From: Pseudomonas baetica
Lineage (GTDB): Bacteria > Pseudomonadota > Gammaproteobacteria > Pseudomonadales > Pseudomonadaceae
DNA length: 64,000 bases
Direction of reading: 5' to 3'
Assembly (NCBI RefSeq): GCF_002813455.1
Contig: NZ_PHHE01000001.1
Location: 2,108,001 to 2,172,000, forward strand
Shown piece by piece: positions 1 to 8,169 of this stretch. The position numbers and the translations under genes were made by a program. Position 1 is the first letter of the stretch, and each line of letters begins with the position of its first letter. The notes under the pieces were generated by a model. It worked only from the letters and a program-made list of their open reading frames with translations. It did no database searches and was not told the origin of the DNA.

Positions 1-33
1 CCTGTTTGCGTCACTCCTTGGGGAATCGTTTCA

Positions 34-549
34 ATGCGCTGGTTGCTTGCCCTGTTCTGCCTGTCGTTCGTCACGGTCTCGCAAGCGTCATTCGTGACCA
101 CCGTGACGCCGTCGAAAACGCCTCTGATCGAGAAAGTTCTGGTGCTCAAATCCGCCCATCAACTGCAGTTGATCGTCGACGGCAAGCCACTCAAGACCTA
201 TCGCATTTCCTTGGGCAAGGGTGCGAAAAAAGGGCCGAAACTGATCGAGGGCGACAAACGCACACCAGAAGGTTTCTATTGGATCGACTGGCGTAAAGTC
301 AGCGAAAAATTCAATCTGGCGATGCACATCTCCTACCCGAACATCAGCGACTCCGCCCGCGCCCGGCGTGAAGGCGTCGAACCTGGGGGGATGATCATGA
401 TCCACGGCACCCCCGACACCGAGGACACTCCCGAAGACCTGTTCCACACACTGGACTGGACCGACGGCTGCATCGCCATGCGCAACATGGACATGCGCGA
501 AGTCTGGGGCCTGGTGCCGGATGGCACGATGATCGAGATTCGCCCTTAG
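34..549 (+). CDS. L,D-transpeptidase (YkuD family), exported
   Basis: A 171-residue protein with a Sec-type signal peptide (about residues 1-18, ending VSQA). The rest is one YkuD domain. The active-site region shows an HGT motif at His124 and the segment DGCIAMR with the presumed catalytic Cys146 and Arg150, close to the family pattern SxGCxR. Family members form or exchange 3-3 crosslinks in peptidoglycan, or attach proteins to it, in the periplasm; the exact role is not visible here. There is no LysM or other wall-binding domain, so it is a minimal member. It precedes the nag genes, as PA3756 does in P. aeruginosa, and a REP pair follows it. Confidence 0.9.
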   Translation: MRWLLALFCLSFVTVSQASFVTTVTPSKTPLIEKVLVLKSAHQLQLIVDGKPLKTYRISLGKGAKKGPKLIEGDKRTPEGFYWIDWRKVSEKFNLAMHISYPNISDSARARREGVEPGGMIMIHGTPDTEDTPEDLFHTLDWTDGCIAMRNMDMREVWGLVPDGTMIEIRP

Positions 550-583
550 TCCCTGACCACTGGTCACCTGCAAAAAATAAATC

Positions 584-664
584 AAAAGATCGCAGCCTGC
601 GGCAGCGCCTACAGAGGTGATACCACTTCCCACTGTAGGAGCTGCCGAAGGCTACGATCTTTTG
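584..664. repeat. REP pair, GATCGCAGCC/CTGTAGGAGC type
   Basis: Two inverted copies of a Pseudomonas REP unit (reading inwards from AAAAGATCGCAGCC and from the opposite side) separated by a short loop. The left copy has drifted (CGGCAGCGCC instead of CGGCAGCTCC). It lies in the convergence-free gap between the transpeptidase and the nag regulator. The loop carries GATACCACTT, which resembles the half-site of the operators just downstream; this may be chance. Confidence 0.85.
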
Positions 665-683
665 CTATTTAACGACCACCCTT

Positions 684-775
684 AATACCACTTAAGACAA
701 CCACCTCAGAAAACCGCCATTTCATTGGGCCAACGACCATTTCCCTACGTTGACATGGTATTCAAGTGGTATTAA
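684..775. promoter_or_regulatory. Putative nag promoter with two GntR-type operator sites
   Basis: Two related sites are visible. On the minus strand, 684-703 reads TGGTTGTCTTAAGTGGTATT; on the plus strand, 756-773 reads TGGTATTCAAGTGGTATT. They share the ten-base block AAGTGGTATT. A perfect -35 box TTGACA lies at 750-755, directly abutting the second site, with a TATTAA-like -10 near 770. Occupancy of that site would block the promoter. Autoregulation by the adjacent GntR protein is inferred, not shown. Confidence 0.5.
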
Positions 776-831
776 TTTCCGCACCACAAGCGAGCCACAA
801 CAATCCAATACTCGCGCCGGAAATGACCGAC

Positions 832-1563
832 ATGAATGACTTCAACGTCCTACGCCCAGACGACTCCCAGCCGACGCCGCTGTACCTGCAACTGGCGCGC
901 AACCTGGAAGCAGCGATTCATGCCGGGCAGTGGAAAGCCGAACAGGCGATGCCGTCCGAGCGCAACCTCAGCGAACAGTTGGGCATTTCCCGAGTCACCG
1001 CACGCAAAGCACTGGAAGTCCTTCTCGATCAAGGCCTGATCCGTCGCCTGCAAGGTTCCGGCACCTTCATCACGCCACGCCTGGAACAACCCCTCTCACG
1101 CCTCTCCGGCTTCAGCGAAATGCTCCGCCTCAAGGGCTTCGTGCCCAGTTCGCAATGGCTGGAGCGGGAAATCACCCTGCCGACTCACGAAGAGCTAATC
1201 CGCCTGAGCCTGTCGCCAAACGACAAGGTCGCGCGCATGAAACGCCTGCGCAAAGCCGACGACACGGTAATGGCTATCGAGATGAGCACCCTGCCCGCCT
1301 CGATCATGCCCAAGCCGCAAGCGGTGAGCGACTCGCTCTACGAATACCTCGACGGCATCGGCAAACCGATCGTCCGCGCCTTGCAGCACATCCAGGCGAT
1401 CAACGCCTCGGACGAGTTCGCCGCGCTGGTCGGCATCGCCCCCGGCACCGCCATGCTGCTGATGACCCGGGTCGGCTATCTGGAAGACAACACGCCGATC
1501 GAAGTCACCGACACCTATTGCCGCAACGACTACTACGACTTTGTTGCAGAGCTGCGCCGCTAA
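832..1563 (+). CDS. nagR: GntR/HutC-family regulator of the nag genes
   Basis: About 243 residues. A winged helix-turn-helix occupies roughly residues 10-75 (LYLQLARNLEAAIHAGQW through GSGTFI), followed by a UTRA ligand-binding domain of the HutC subfamily. The ATG at 832 is chosen because GGAA at 819-822 is well spaced; ATG 823 is also possible. The longer reading from GTG 766 starts inside the operator and promoter and is unlikely. The family binds phosphorylated sugars such as GlcNAc-6-phosphate or glucosamine-6-phosphate. Position directly before nagA, as PA3757 in PAO1, supports control of GlcNAc catabolism. Confidence 0.88.
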   Translation: MNDFNVLRPDDSQPTPLYLQLARNLEAAIHAGQWKAEQAMPSERNLSEQLGISRVTARKALEVLLDQGLIRRLQGSGTFITPRLEQPLSRLSGFSEMLRLKGFVPSSQWLEREITLPTHEELIRLSLSPNDKVARMKRLRKADDTVMAIEMSTLPASIMPKPQAVSDSLYEYLDGIGKPIVRALQHIQAINASDEFAALVGIAPGTAMLLMTRVGYLEDNTPIEVTDTYCRNDYYDFVAELRR

Positions 1564-1595
1564 CCGGGCGCAGACGTCAAACAGCGAGAACCGAA

Positions 1596-2702
1596 ATGTC
1601 TGAAGACAACATCCTCACCGCTCAGGGCTGGGTTCGCGGCCGGCTGATTCACGAACACGGCAAAGTCGTGTCGATCGAAGGCGTGCCTTGCGATCCGGCA
1701 GACAACGATCTGCCGTATCTGCTGCCAGGCTTCATCGACCTGCACGTTCACGGCGGTGGCGGTAAGGACATCATGGAAGGCGCCAGCGCTTTCGAGACCA
1801 TCACCAAGACCCACGTGCGTTTCGGCACCACCTCGCTGCTGGCCACCACCATGACCGCGCCGAGTGCCGAGATTTCCAGCGTACTCAAGGCCGTCGGCGA
1901 GTTCTGCGAACAGCGCCCGGCCAACAGCGCCCGGGTCCTCGGCGTACACCTCGAAGGCCCCTACATCAACCCCGGCAAACTGGGCGCGCAACCGAACTTC
2001 GCCCACACCGCACTGATGGCCGAAGTCGAAGAATATCTGGCGCTGGCGCCGATCCGGGTGATCACCATCGCCCCGGAAATCGCCGGCCACGACGGTTTGA
2101 TCCGTGAACTCAGCAGCCGCGGTATCCGCATGCAGATCGGCCACACCCTCGGCAGTTACGAAGAAGGCGTCGCCGCCCTCGACGCCGGCGCTACCAGCTT
2201 CACCCATCTCTATAACGCCATGAGCCCGCTGCATCACCGCGAACCGGGCATCGTCGGCGCGGCACTGGCCCACGCCAAGTACGCCGAGCTGATTCCGGAC
2301 TTGCTCCACGTCCACCCCGGCGCCATCCGCGTGGCTCTGCGCTCGATCCCGTGCCTGTATTGCGTCACCGATTCGACCGCTGCCGCCGGCATGCCCGACG
2401 GTGAATACAAGCTCGGCAGCCACACCGTGACCAAATGCCTGGGCGGCGTGCGCCTGCCCGACGGCACGCTGGCCGGCAGCACGCTGACCATGGATCAGGC
2501 CCTGCGCAATCTGGTGAAGATCGGTTTGCCGATTGCCGAGGCTTCGCAACGTCTTTCGCAATTCCCCGCCGACTACCTCGGCATCACCGAACGCGGGCGC
2601 CTTGAACCCGGCGCCTGGGCCGACTGCGTGCGGCTCGACCGCTCACTCACACTGACCACCGTCATGGTCGAAGGAGAAGACATTGACTTCAAAAATGCTT
2701 GA
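1596..2702 (+). CDS. nagA: N-acetylglucosamine-6-phosphate deacetylase
   Basis: A 368-residue amidohydrolase that removes acetate from GlcNAc-6-phosphate in the cytoplasm, giving glucosamine-6-phosphate. Visible family residues are the His50-Val-His52 motif followed by four glycines, Glu120 in HLEGPY, His183 in IGHT, His204 in THLYNAM and Asp259 in VTDS, matching the metal and catalytic positions of NagA. The gene starts 32 bases after the regulator stop, and its end overlaps the next start by 20 bases, so the three are almost certainly one transcript. The product feeds the deaminase encoded next. Confidence 0.97.
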   Translation: MSEDNILTAQGWVRGRLIHEHGKVVSIEGVPCDPADNDLPYLLPGFIDLHVHGGGGKDIMEGASAFETITKTHVRFGTTSLLATTMTAPSAEISSVLKAVGEFCEQRPANSARVLGVHLEGPYINPGKLGAQPNFAHTALMAEVEEYLALAPIRVITIAPEIAGHDGLIRELSSRGIRMQIGHTLGSYEEGVAALDAGATSFTHLYNAMSPLHHREPGIVGAALAHAKYAELIPDLLHVHPGAIRVALRSIPCLYCVTDSTAAAGMPDGEYKLGSHTVTKCLGGVRLPDGTLAGSTLTMDQALRNLVKIGLPIAEASQRLSQFPADYLGITERGRLEPGAWADCVRLDRSLTLTTVMVEGEDIDFKNA

Positions 2703-3705
2703 AGAGGCGCTGTCCTCGTTCGAGGCCGTGCAGGCCCAACTGCAACAACTCGACCCGCAACTGATCGAGATCGCCGGGCGCCTGCGCCGTCAGCCGCCGC
2801 AAGTGGCGATGACTGTGGCCCGTGGCAGCTCTGATCACGCGGCGAGCTACTTCGCCTACCTGACCATGCAGCAACTGGGCGTGCCGGTAGCGTCGTTGCC
2901 GATGTCGGTGGTGACCATGCAGCAGGCGCCGTTGAAGGTCAGCGGTCAGGTCGCTTTTGCCTTCTCGCAGTCGGGTCAGAGCCCGGATCTGGTCAACAGT
3001 CTGCGCCTGCTGCGCAAGCGCGGGGCGCTGAGCGTTTCCATGGTTAACGCCGCAGATTCGCCCCTGGAAGCCGCGTGTGAATTCAGCGTGCCGCTGCTCG
3101 CCGGCACCGAAAGCAGCGTCGCCGCGACCAAGAGTTTCATCGCCACCCTCAGCGCCAGCGCACGCTTGATCGCGCACTGGAAAGAGGACAACGAATTGCT
3201 CGAGGCGCACAACGCCCTGCCCGAAGGCTTGCGTGCAGCAGCGCAACAGGACTGGAGCGCGGCCATTGAGGCCCTGCGCGATTGCGAACGCTTGATGGTC
3301 ATCGGCCGTGGCGCCGGTTTTGCCATCGCTCAGGAAGCGGCGTTGAAGTTCAAGGAAACCTCGGCGATCCAGGCGGAAGCCTTCAGCAGCGCCGAAGTCC
3401 GTCACGGCCCGATGGCGTTGATCGACGAACACTATCCGCTGCTGGTCTTCGCACCACGCGGCGCCGAACAGGCCGGCCTGTTGAGTCTGGCGGCGGAAAT
3501 GCGTCAACGCGGCGCCCGCGTCTTGCTGGCCGCACCGGACGATGTGAGCGAACGCGATCTGACCCTGAGCCGCGCCGAGCACCCGGCCCTCGATCCGATT
3601 CTGGCGATCCAGAGCTTCTACGTGATGGCTGCAGGCCTGGCCGTGGCCCGAGGCATGGACCCAGATCAACCGCGCCACCTGAGCAAAGTGACGCGTACGC
3701 ACTGA
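2683..3705 (+). CDS. SIS-domain glucosamine-6-phosphate deaminase (NagB-II/AgaS type)
   Basis: 340 residues with two SIS (sugar isomerase) domains, about residues 30-160 and 190-325, and no glutaminase domain, so it is not GlmS. VARGSSDHAA and SQSGQSPD mark the sugar-phosphate loop of the first domain; ALKFKETS and AEVRHGP mark the second. The family converts glucosamine-6-phosphate to fructose-6-phosphate and ammonia, replacing classical NagB, which is absent here. The start is a TTG at 2683 with AAGGAG six bases upstream; the ATG at 2695 is too far from that site. It overlaps nagA by 20 bases, indicating translational coupling. Confidence 0.9.
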   Translation: MTSKMLEEALSSFEAVQAQLQQLDPQLIEIAGRLRRQPPQVAMTVARGSSDHAASYFAYLTMQQLGVPVASLPMSVVTMQQAPLKVSGQVAFAFSQSGQSPDLVNSLRLLRKRGALSVSMVNAADSPLEAACEFSVPLLAGTESSVAATKSFIATLSASARLIAHWKEDNELLEAHNALPEGLRAAAQQDWSAAIEALRDCERLMVIGRGAGFAIAQEAALKFKETSAIQAEAFSSAEVRHGPMALIDEHYPLLVFAPRGAEQAGLLSLAAEMRQRGARVLLAAPDDVSERDLTLSRAEHPALDPILAIQSFYVMAAGLAVARGMDPDQPRHLSKVTRTH

Positions 3706-3730
3706 TAACCAAAACGGACGACGAATCCCC

Positions 3731-3817
3731 CTGTAGGAGCTGCCGAAGGCTGCGATCTTTTGATCTGGTTTTTATGGATCAAGATCAACAGATCGCAGCC
3801 TTCGGCAGCTCCTACAG
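3731..3817. repeat. REP pair, CTGTAGGAGCTGCCG type
   Basis: Well-preserved inverted REP pair with outer arms CTGTAGGAGCTGCCG and CGGCAGCTCCTACAG. It lies between the deaminase and PTS genes, in the middle of the nag operon, where it could stabilise the upstream mRNA or reduce read-through. Confidence 0.9.
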
Positions 3818-3903
3818 GGCTCAGCGAAACCGTGAGATCGCGATGCAGGCATTCAGCAACACCGTGGAATCGCGACATTCCGAACTACTGATGAGACCGA
3901 GCC

Positions 3904-6417
3904 ATGCACAACAACAATAAAGAGCTGACCCTCAGCGCCCCGCTCAGCGGCCCGGTGCTCACGCTCGCCAAAGTCCCGGACGCGGTGTTCGCCAGCGGTG
4001 CGATGGGCGATGGCATTGCTATCGATCCACTCAACGACACCCTGTATTCGCCATGCGCCGGGGTGATCATTCACGTCGCCCGCACCGGCCACGCCCTCAC
4101 CGTGCGCGCCGACAATGGCGCAGAAATCCTTCTGCACCTGGGCCTCGACACCGTTGAGCTGAACGGCGAAGGCTTCTCGATGCTGGTCAAGGAAGGTACG
4201 CGAGTCAGCAAGGGGCAGCCGCTGTTGCGCTATGACCTGGACAAGGTCGGCCAGCAGTGCAAAAGCCTGGTCAGCCTGTTGATCCTGACCAACAGCGAGG
4301 ATTTTCAGGTGCGACCAATCACCCTGAAACCGGTGAAAGTCGGCGAGCCGTTGTTGCACATTGTGGCGCGCAACGCTTCTGCGGCGAATGCAGAAGAAAT
4401 CGCCGGGCCTGAGGTTAACGGTCATGTGCTGGTTGCGCATCGAGGCGGTTTGCATGCGCGCCCCGCCGCATTGATTCGTCAGACGGCGCAAGGTTTCAAA
4501 AGCCAGTCGCAGCTGCACTTCGCTGGAAAATCGGCGCCGTGCAACAGCCTGATCGGGTTGATGGCGCTGGCAATCGGCGAGCAGGATGAAGTGCAAGTCA
4601 GCTGCCAGGGACCGGACGCCGAAGCCGCGCTGCAAGCGTTGCTCTGCGCATTGGCCACCGCGTTGCCCGACGATCATCACGCTAGCGCCCCGGTCAGCGC
4701 GGCACCGCGCACGCGCCCGGCCGAGGCGGGTGTACTGCATGGCGTTGGCGCTGCGCCGGGGTTGGTCGGCGGGCCGCTGTTTCGCTTGAACGCAATCAAC
4801 TTGCCGGCGGATGCAGGCAATCATGATTCGCTTGAGCAACTGGAAAAACTTGAAGCCGCGCTGAATCAGGTGCGCAGCGAAATCGACGGCACCCTCGCCC
4901 AGGCGAAAAAGCACAAAAACACCGACGAAGAAGCGATCTTCGCCGCACACATGGCGCTGCTCGAAGACCCGGCCCTGCTCGACGCCGCACAACAATCCAT
5001 CGAACAAGGCGCTGCCGCGACTCACGCCTGGAGTCAGTCGATTGATGTCCAGTGCGAAGTGCTCCAGCAAACCGGCAGCACGCTGCTGGCCGAACGCGCC
5101 AACGATCTGCGCGACCTCAAACAACGCGTACTGCGCGCCCTGCTCGGCGAAGCCTGGCATTACGACGTGCCGGCCGGTGCCATCGTCGCCGCGCATGAAC
5201 TGACCCCGTCGGATCTGTTGCAACTCAGCGCGCAAGGCGTCGCCGGGTTGTGCATGGCTGAGGGCGGCGCGACTTCACACGTGGCGATTCTGGCGCGGGG
5301 CAAGGGCCTGCCGTGCATGGTTGCTTTGGGCTCGGCATTGCTTGATCAGCCGCAAGGCCAAGCAGTGGTGCTCGACGCCGATAATGGTCGCCTGGAACTG
5401 ACGCCAAATGCCGAACGCCTGGCCGAAGTCGAACAAGCACAAATCGACCGCCAACAACGTCGCAACGCCCAACAGGCCAAGGCGCATCTGCCGGCGGAAA
5501 CACGAAACGGTGTGGCCATCGAAGTGGTCGCCAATGTCGCTTCCAGCGCTGAAGCGACGGACGCCTTTGCCAACGGCGCCGACGGTGTCGGTCTGCTGCG
5601 CACCGAATTCCTCTTCGTTGATCGCCAGACCGCGCCGGACGTCGAAGAACAGCGCGCCGCCTATCAAGCCGTCATCGATGCCATGGGCGACAAGTCGGTG
5701 ATCATCCGCACCATCGACGTCGGCGGCGACAAGCAACTCGACTATCTGCCGCTGCCCGCCGAAGCCAACCCGGTACTCGGCTTGCGCGGTATTCGCCTGG
5801 CCCAGGCCCGCCCGGAAATCCTTGATCAGCAACTGCGCGCCCTGTTGCAAGTCAGCCCGTTGCAGCGTTGCCGGATCCTGTTGCCGATGGTCACCGAAGT
5901 CGATGAGCTGCTGCACATCCGTGAGCGCGTCGACGCGTTGTGCCTTGAACTGAACATCACTCAACGCCCGGAAATCGGCGTGATGATCGAAGTCCCGGCC
6001 GCCGCACTGCAAGCCGAACAACTGGCCGAACACGCCGACTTCCTATCCATCGGCACCAACGATCTCTCCCAATACACCTTGGCCATGGACCGCGACCACG
6101 CCGGCCTCGCCGCACGGGTCGACGCCTTGCACCCGGCGCTGCTGCGCCTGATCGCCATGACCTGCGAAGGCGCGGCGGTACACAAGCGTTGGGTCGGCGT
6201 TTGCGGTGCCCTCGCCTCTGATCCGCTGGCAACACCGGTATTGATCGGCCTCGGCGTCACCGAACTCTCGGTGAGCCCGGTGCAGATCGGTGAAATCAAG
6301 GATCGCGTGCGCCAGTTGCACGAAGCCGAATGCCAACGCCTCGCCCGCGACCTGCTCAAGCTGAGCAGCGCTGCGGCGGTGCGTCACGCCTGTCATCAAC
6401 ACTGGCCTCTGCGCTAA
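3904..6417 (+). CDS. nagF: PTS multiphosphoryl transfer protein (EIIA-HPr-EI fusion) for GlcNAc
   Basis: An 837-residue soluble fusion of three phosphotransferase domains. Residues 1-155 are EIIA of the glucose/GlcNAc type with active His78 in ILLHLG. Residues about 173-260 are HPr with His184 in GLHARPA. Residues about 275-837 are enzyme I with the phospho-histidine His459 in GGATSHVAIL and the PEP-binding C-terminal barrel. It carries phosphate from PEP to the membrane permease encoded next, so this pathway does not depend on a general EI/HPr. Corresponds to PA3760. A REP pair separates it from the upstream genes; 23 bases separate it from the permease gene. Confidence 0.96.
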   Translation: MHNNNKELTLSAPLSGPVLTLAKVPDAVFASGAMGDGIAIDPLNDTLYSPCAGVIIHVARTGHALTVRADNGAEILLHLGLDTVELNGEGFSMLVKEGTRVSKGQPLLRYDLDKVGQQCKSLVSLLILTNSEDFQVRPITLKPVKVGEPLLHIVARNASAANAEEIAGPEVNGHVLVAHRGGLHARPAALIRQTAQGFKSQSQLHFAGKSAPCNSLIGLMALAIGEQDEVQVSCQGPDAEAALQALLCALATALPDDHHASAPVSAAPRTRPAEAGVLHGVGAAPGLVGGPLFRLNAINLPADAGNHDSLEQLEKLEAALNQVRSEIDGTLAQAKKHKNTDEEAIFAAHMALLEDPALLDAAQQSIEQGAAATHAWSQSIDVQCEVLQQTGSTLLAERANDLRDLKQRVLRALLGEAWHYDVPAGAIVAAHELTPSDLLQLSAQGVAGLCMAEGGATSHVAILARGKGLPCMVALGSALLDQPQGQAVVLDADNGRLELTPNAERLAEVEQAQIDRQQRRNAQQAKAHLPAETRNGVAIEVVANVASSAEATDAFANGADGVGLLRTEFLFVDRQTAPDVEEQRAAYQAVIDAMGDKSVIIRTIDVGGDKQLDYLPLPAEANPVLGLRGIRLAQARPEILDQQLRALLQVSPLQRCRILLPMVTEVDELLHIRERVDALCLELNITQRPEIGVMIEVPAAALQAEQLAEHADFLSIGTNDLSQYTLAMDRDHAGLAARVDALHPALLRLIAMTCEGAAVHKRWVGVCGALASDPLATPVLIGLGVTELSVSPVQIGEIKDRVRQLHEAECQRLARDLLKLSSAAAVRHACHQHWPLR

Positions 6418-6440
6418 TAACAACAAGAAGGAGAACCGCC

Positions 6441-8156
6441 ATGTACCAACTCTTCATCGAAGGCCTGCAACGCCTCGGGCGTGCACTGATGCTGCCGATC
6501 GCGATCCTGCCGATTGCCGGTCTGCTGCTGCGTCTGGGTGACACCGACCTGCTGAACATCGCGATCATCCACGATGCCGGGCAAGTGATCTTCGCCAACC
6601 TGGCAATGATCTTCGCCATCGGCATCGCCGTCGGTTTCGCCAAGGACAACAACGGCACGGCGGGCCTGGCCGGGGTGATCGGTTATCTGGTGATGATCTC
6701 CACCCTTAAAGTGCTCGATGCGAGCATCAACATGGGCATGCTCGCCGGGATCGTCAGCGGCCTGATGGCCGGCGCGCTGTACAACCGCTTCAAGGACATC
6801 AAACTGCCCGAGTATCTGGCGTTCTTCGGTGGCCGGCGGTTTGTACCGATTGTCACCGGGTTCGCCGCAGTCGGCCTGGGCGTGGTGTTCGGCTACATCT
6901 GGCCGCCGATTCAGCACGGTATCAACAGCTTCGGCACCCTGATGATGGAAAGCGGCAGCCTCGGCGCCTTTGTCTTTGGCGTGTTCAACCGCCTGCTGAT
7001 CGTCACCGGCCTGCACCACATCCTCAACAACATGGCGTGGTTCGTGTTCGGCAACTTCACTGATCCGACTACCGGCGCCTTGGTCACCGGCGACCTGTCG
7101 CGCTACTTCGCTGGCGATCCGAAAGGCGGCCAGTTCATGACCGGCATGTTCCCGATGATGATCTTCGGCCTGCCCGCCGCATGCCTGGCGATGTACCGCA
7201 ACGCCCTGCCGGAACGGCGCAAGGTGATGGGCGGGATCTTCCTGTCGATGGCCCTGACTTCATTCCTGACGGGCGTGACCGAGCCGATTGAATTCGCCTT
7301 CATGTTCCTCGCACCGCTGCTTTACCTGCTGCATGCGTTGCTGACCGGGTTGTCGATGGCGATCACCAATGCGCTGAACATCCATTTGGGCTTTACGTTT
7401 TCTGGCGGCTTTATCGACATGGTGCTGGGCTGGGGCAAGTCCACCAACGGTTGGCTGGTGGTCCCGGTCGGGCTGGCGTACGCGGTTGTGTATTACGTGG
7501 TGTTTGATTTCTGTATTCGTCGTTTCAATCTGAAGACGCCGGGGCGTGAGGATGTGGCGACCGCTGAGAAAGCCGTCCTCACCGAAAACCAACGAGCCGG
7601 TGCTTACATCAAAGCCCTCGGTGGTGCGGAGAATCTGCTGACCGTTGGCGCCTGCACTACCCGTCTGCGACTGGAGATGGTGGATCGCAACAAGGCCTCC
7701 GATGCCGATTTGAAAGCGCTGGGTGCGATGGCAGTCGTGCGCCCGGGCAAGGGCGGCAGTTTGCAGGTGGTGGTCGGGCCGCTGGCCGACAGCATTGCTG
7801 ATGAAATTCGCCTGGCGATGCCGGCGTTGGGCCGTGCTGTTATTGCCGAATCTGTTGCAGTGGTCGAGGAGCCAAAAGCCGTGATGGTAGCGAGCGCCGA
7901 GGCACAGAAATGGCTGAATGCACTGGGCGGCGGCGGCAATGTGCTGCAACTGGATTGCATCGCCATGAGCCGGATTCGTCTGTTGCTGGCGGATGGCAAG
8001 GCGTTGTCCGAGGCTCAGTTGAAAGAGCTGGGGTGTCAGGGTGTCAGCCAGCTGGAAGGTGGCGTTTGGCATTTGCTGGTGGGGGATAAGGCTGCGAGTT
8101 TGAGTGGAGCGCTTGAGGCGCTGGTCAATCGTAGCGAAGTCAGCGCCAAGGTCTGA
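6441..8156 (+). CDS. nagE: PTS GlcNAc permease EIICB with a second, degenerate EIIB domain
   Basis: 571 residues. The first 365 or so form the membrane EIIC domain with several hydrophobic segments and the conserved loop GVTEPIEF (about 278-285). A linker leads to an EIIB domain with the phosphocysteine Cys405 in GACTTRLRL. A second EIIB-like domain follows from about residue 488, but at the site aligned to Cys405 it has Ala508 (Cys506 is two residues off), so it should not be phosphorylated at that position. The ATG at 6441 has AAGGAG upstream; longer readings run into nagF. It imports and phosphorylates GlcNAc, accepting phosphate from the EIIA of NagF. Its terminator has been split by an insertion sequence. 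Confidence 0.95.
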   Translation: MYQLFIEGLQRLGRALMLPIAILPIAGLLLRLGDTDLLNIAIIHDAGQVIFANLAMIFAIGIAVGFAKDNNGTAGLAGVIGYLVMISTLKVLDASINMGMLAGIVSGLMAGALYNRFKDIKLPEYLAFFGGRRFVPIVTGFAAVGLGVVFGYIWPPIQHGINSFGTLMMESGSLGAFVFGVFNRLLIVTGLHHILNNMAWFVFGNFTDPTTGALVTGDLSRYFAGDPKGGQFMTGMFPMMIFGLPAACLAMYRNALPERRKVMGGIFLSMALTSFLTGVTEPIEFAFMFLAPLLYLLHALLTGLSMAITNALNIHLGFTFSGGFIDMVLGWGKSTNGWLVVPVGLAYAVVYYVVFDFCIRRFNLKTPGREDVATAEKAVLTENQRAGAYIKALGGAENLLTVGACTTRLRLEMVDRNKASDADLKALGAMAVVRPGKGGSLQVVVGPLADSIADEIRLAMPALGRAVIAESVAVVEEPKAVMVASAEAQKWLNALGGGGNVLQLDCIAMSRIRLLLADGKALSEAQLKELGCQGVSQLEGGVWHLLVGDKAASLSGALEALVNRSEVSAKV

Positions 8157-8169
8157 GCCTTTACATCAG

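Noticed and set aside
766..831. GTG start that lengthens the nag regulator
   Set aside because: It lies within the putative operator and -10 region and has no ribosome-binding site.
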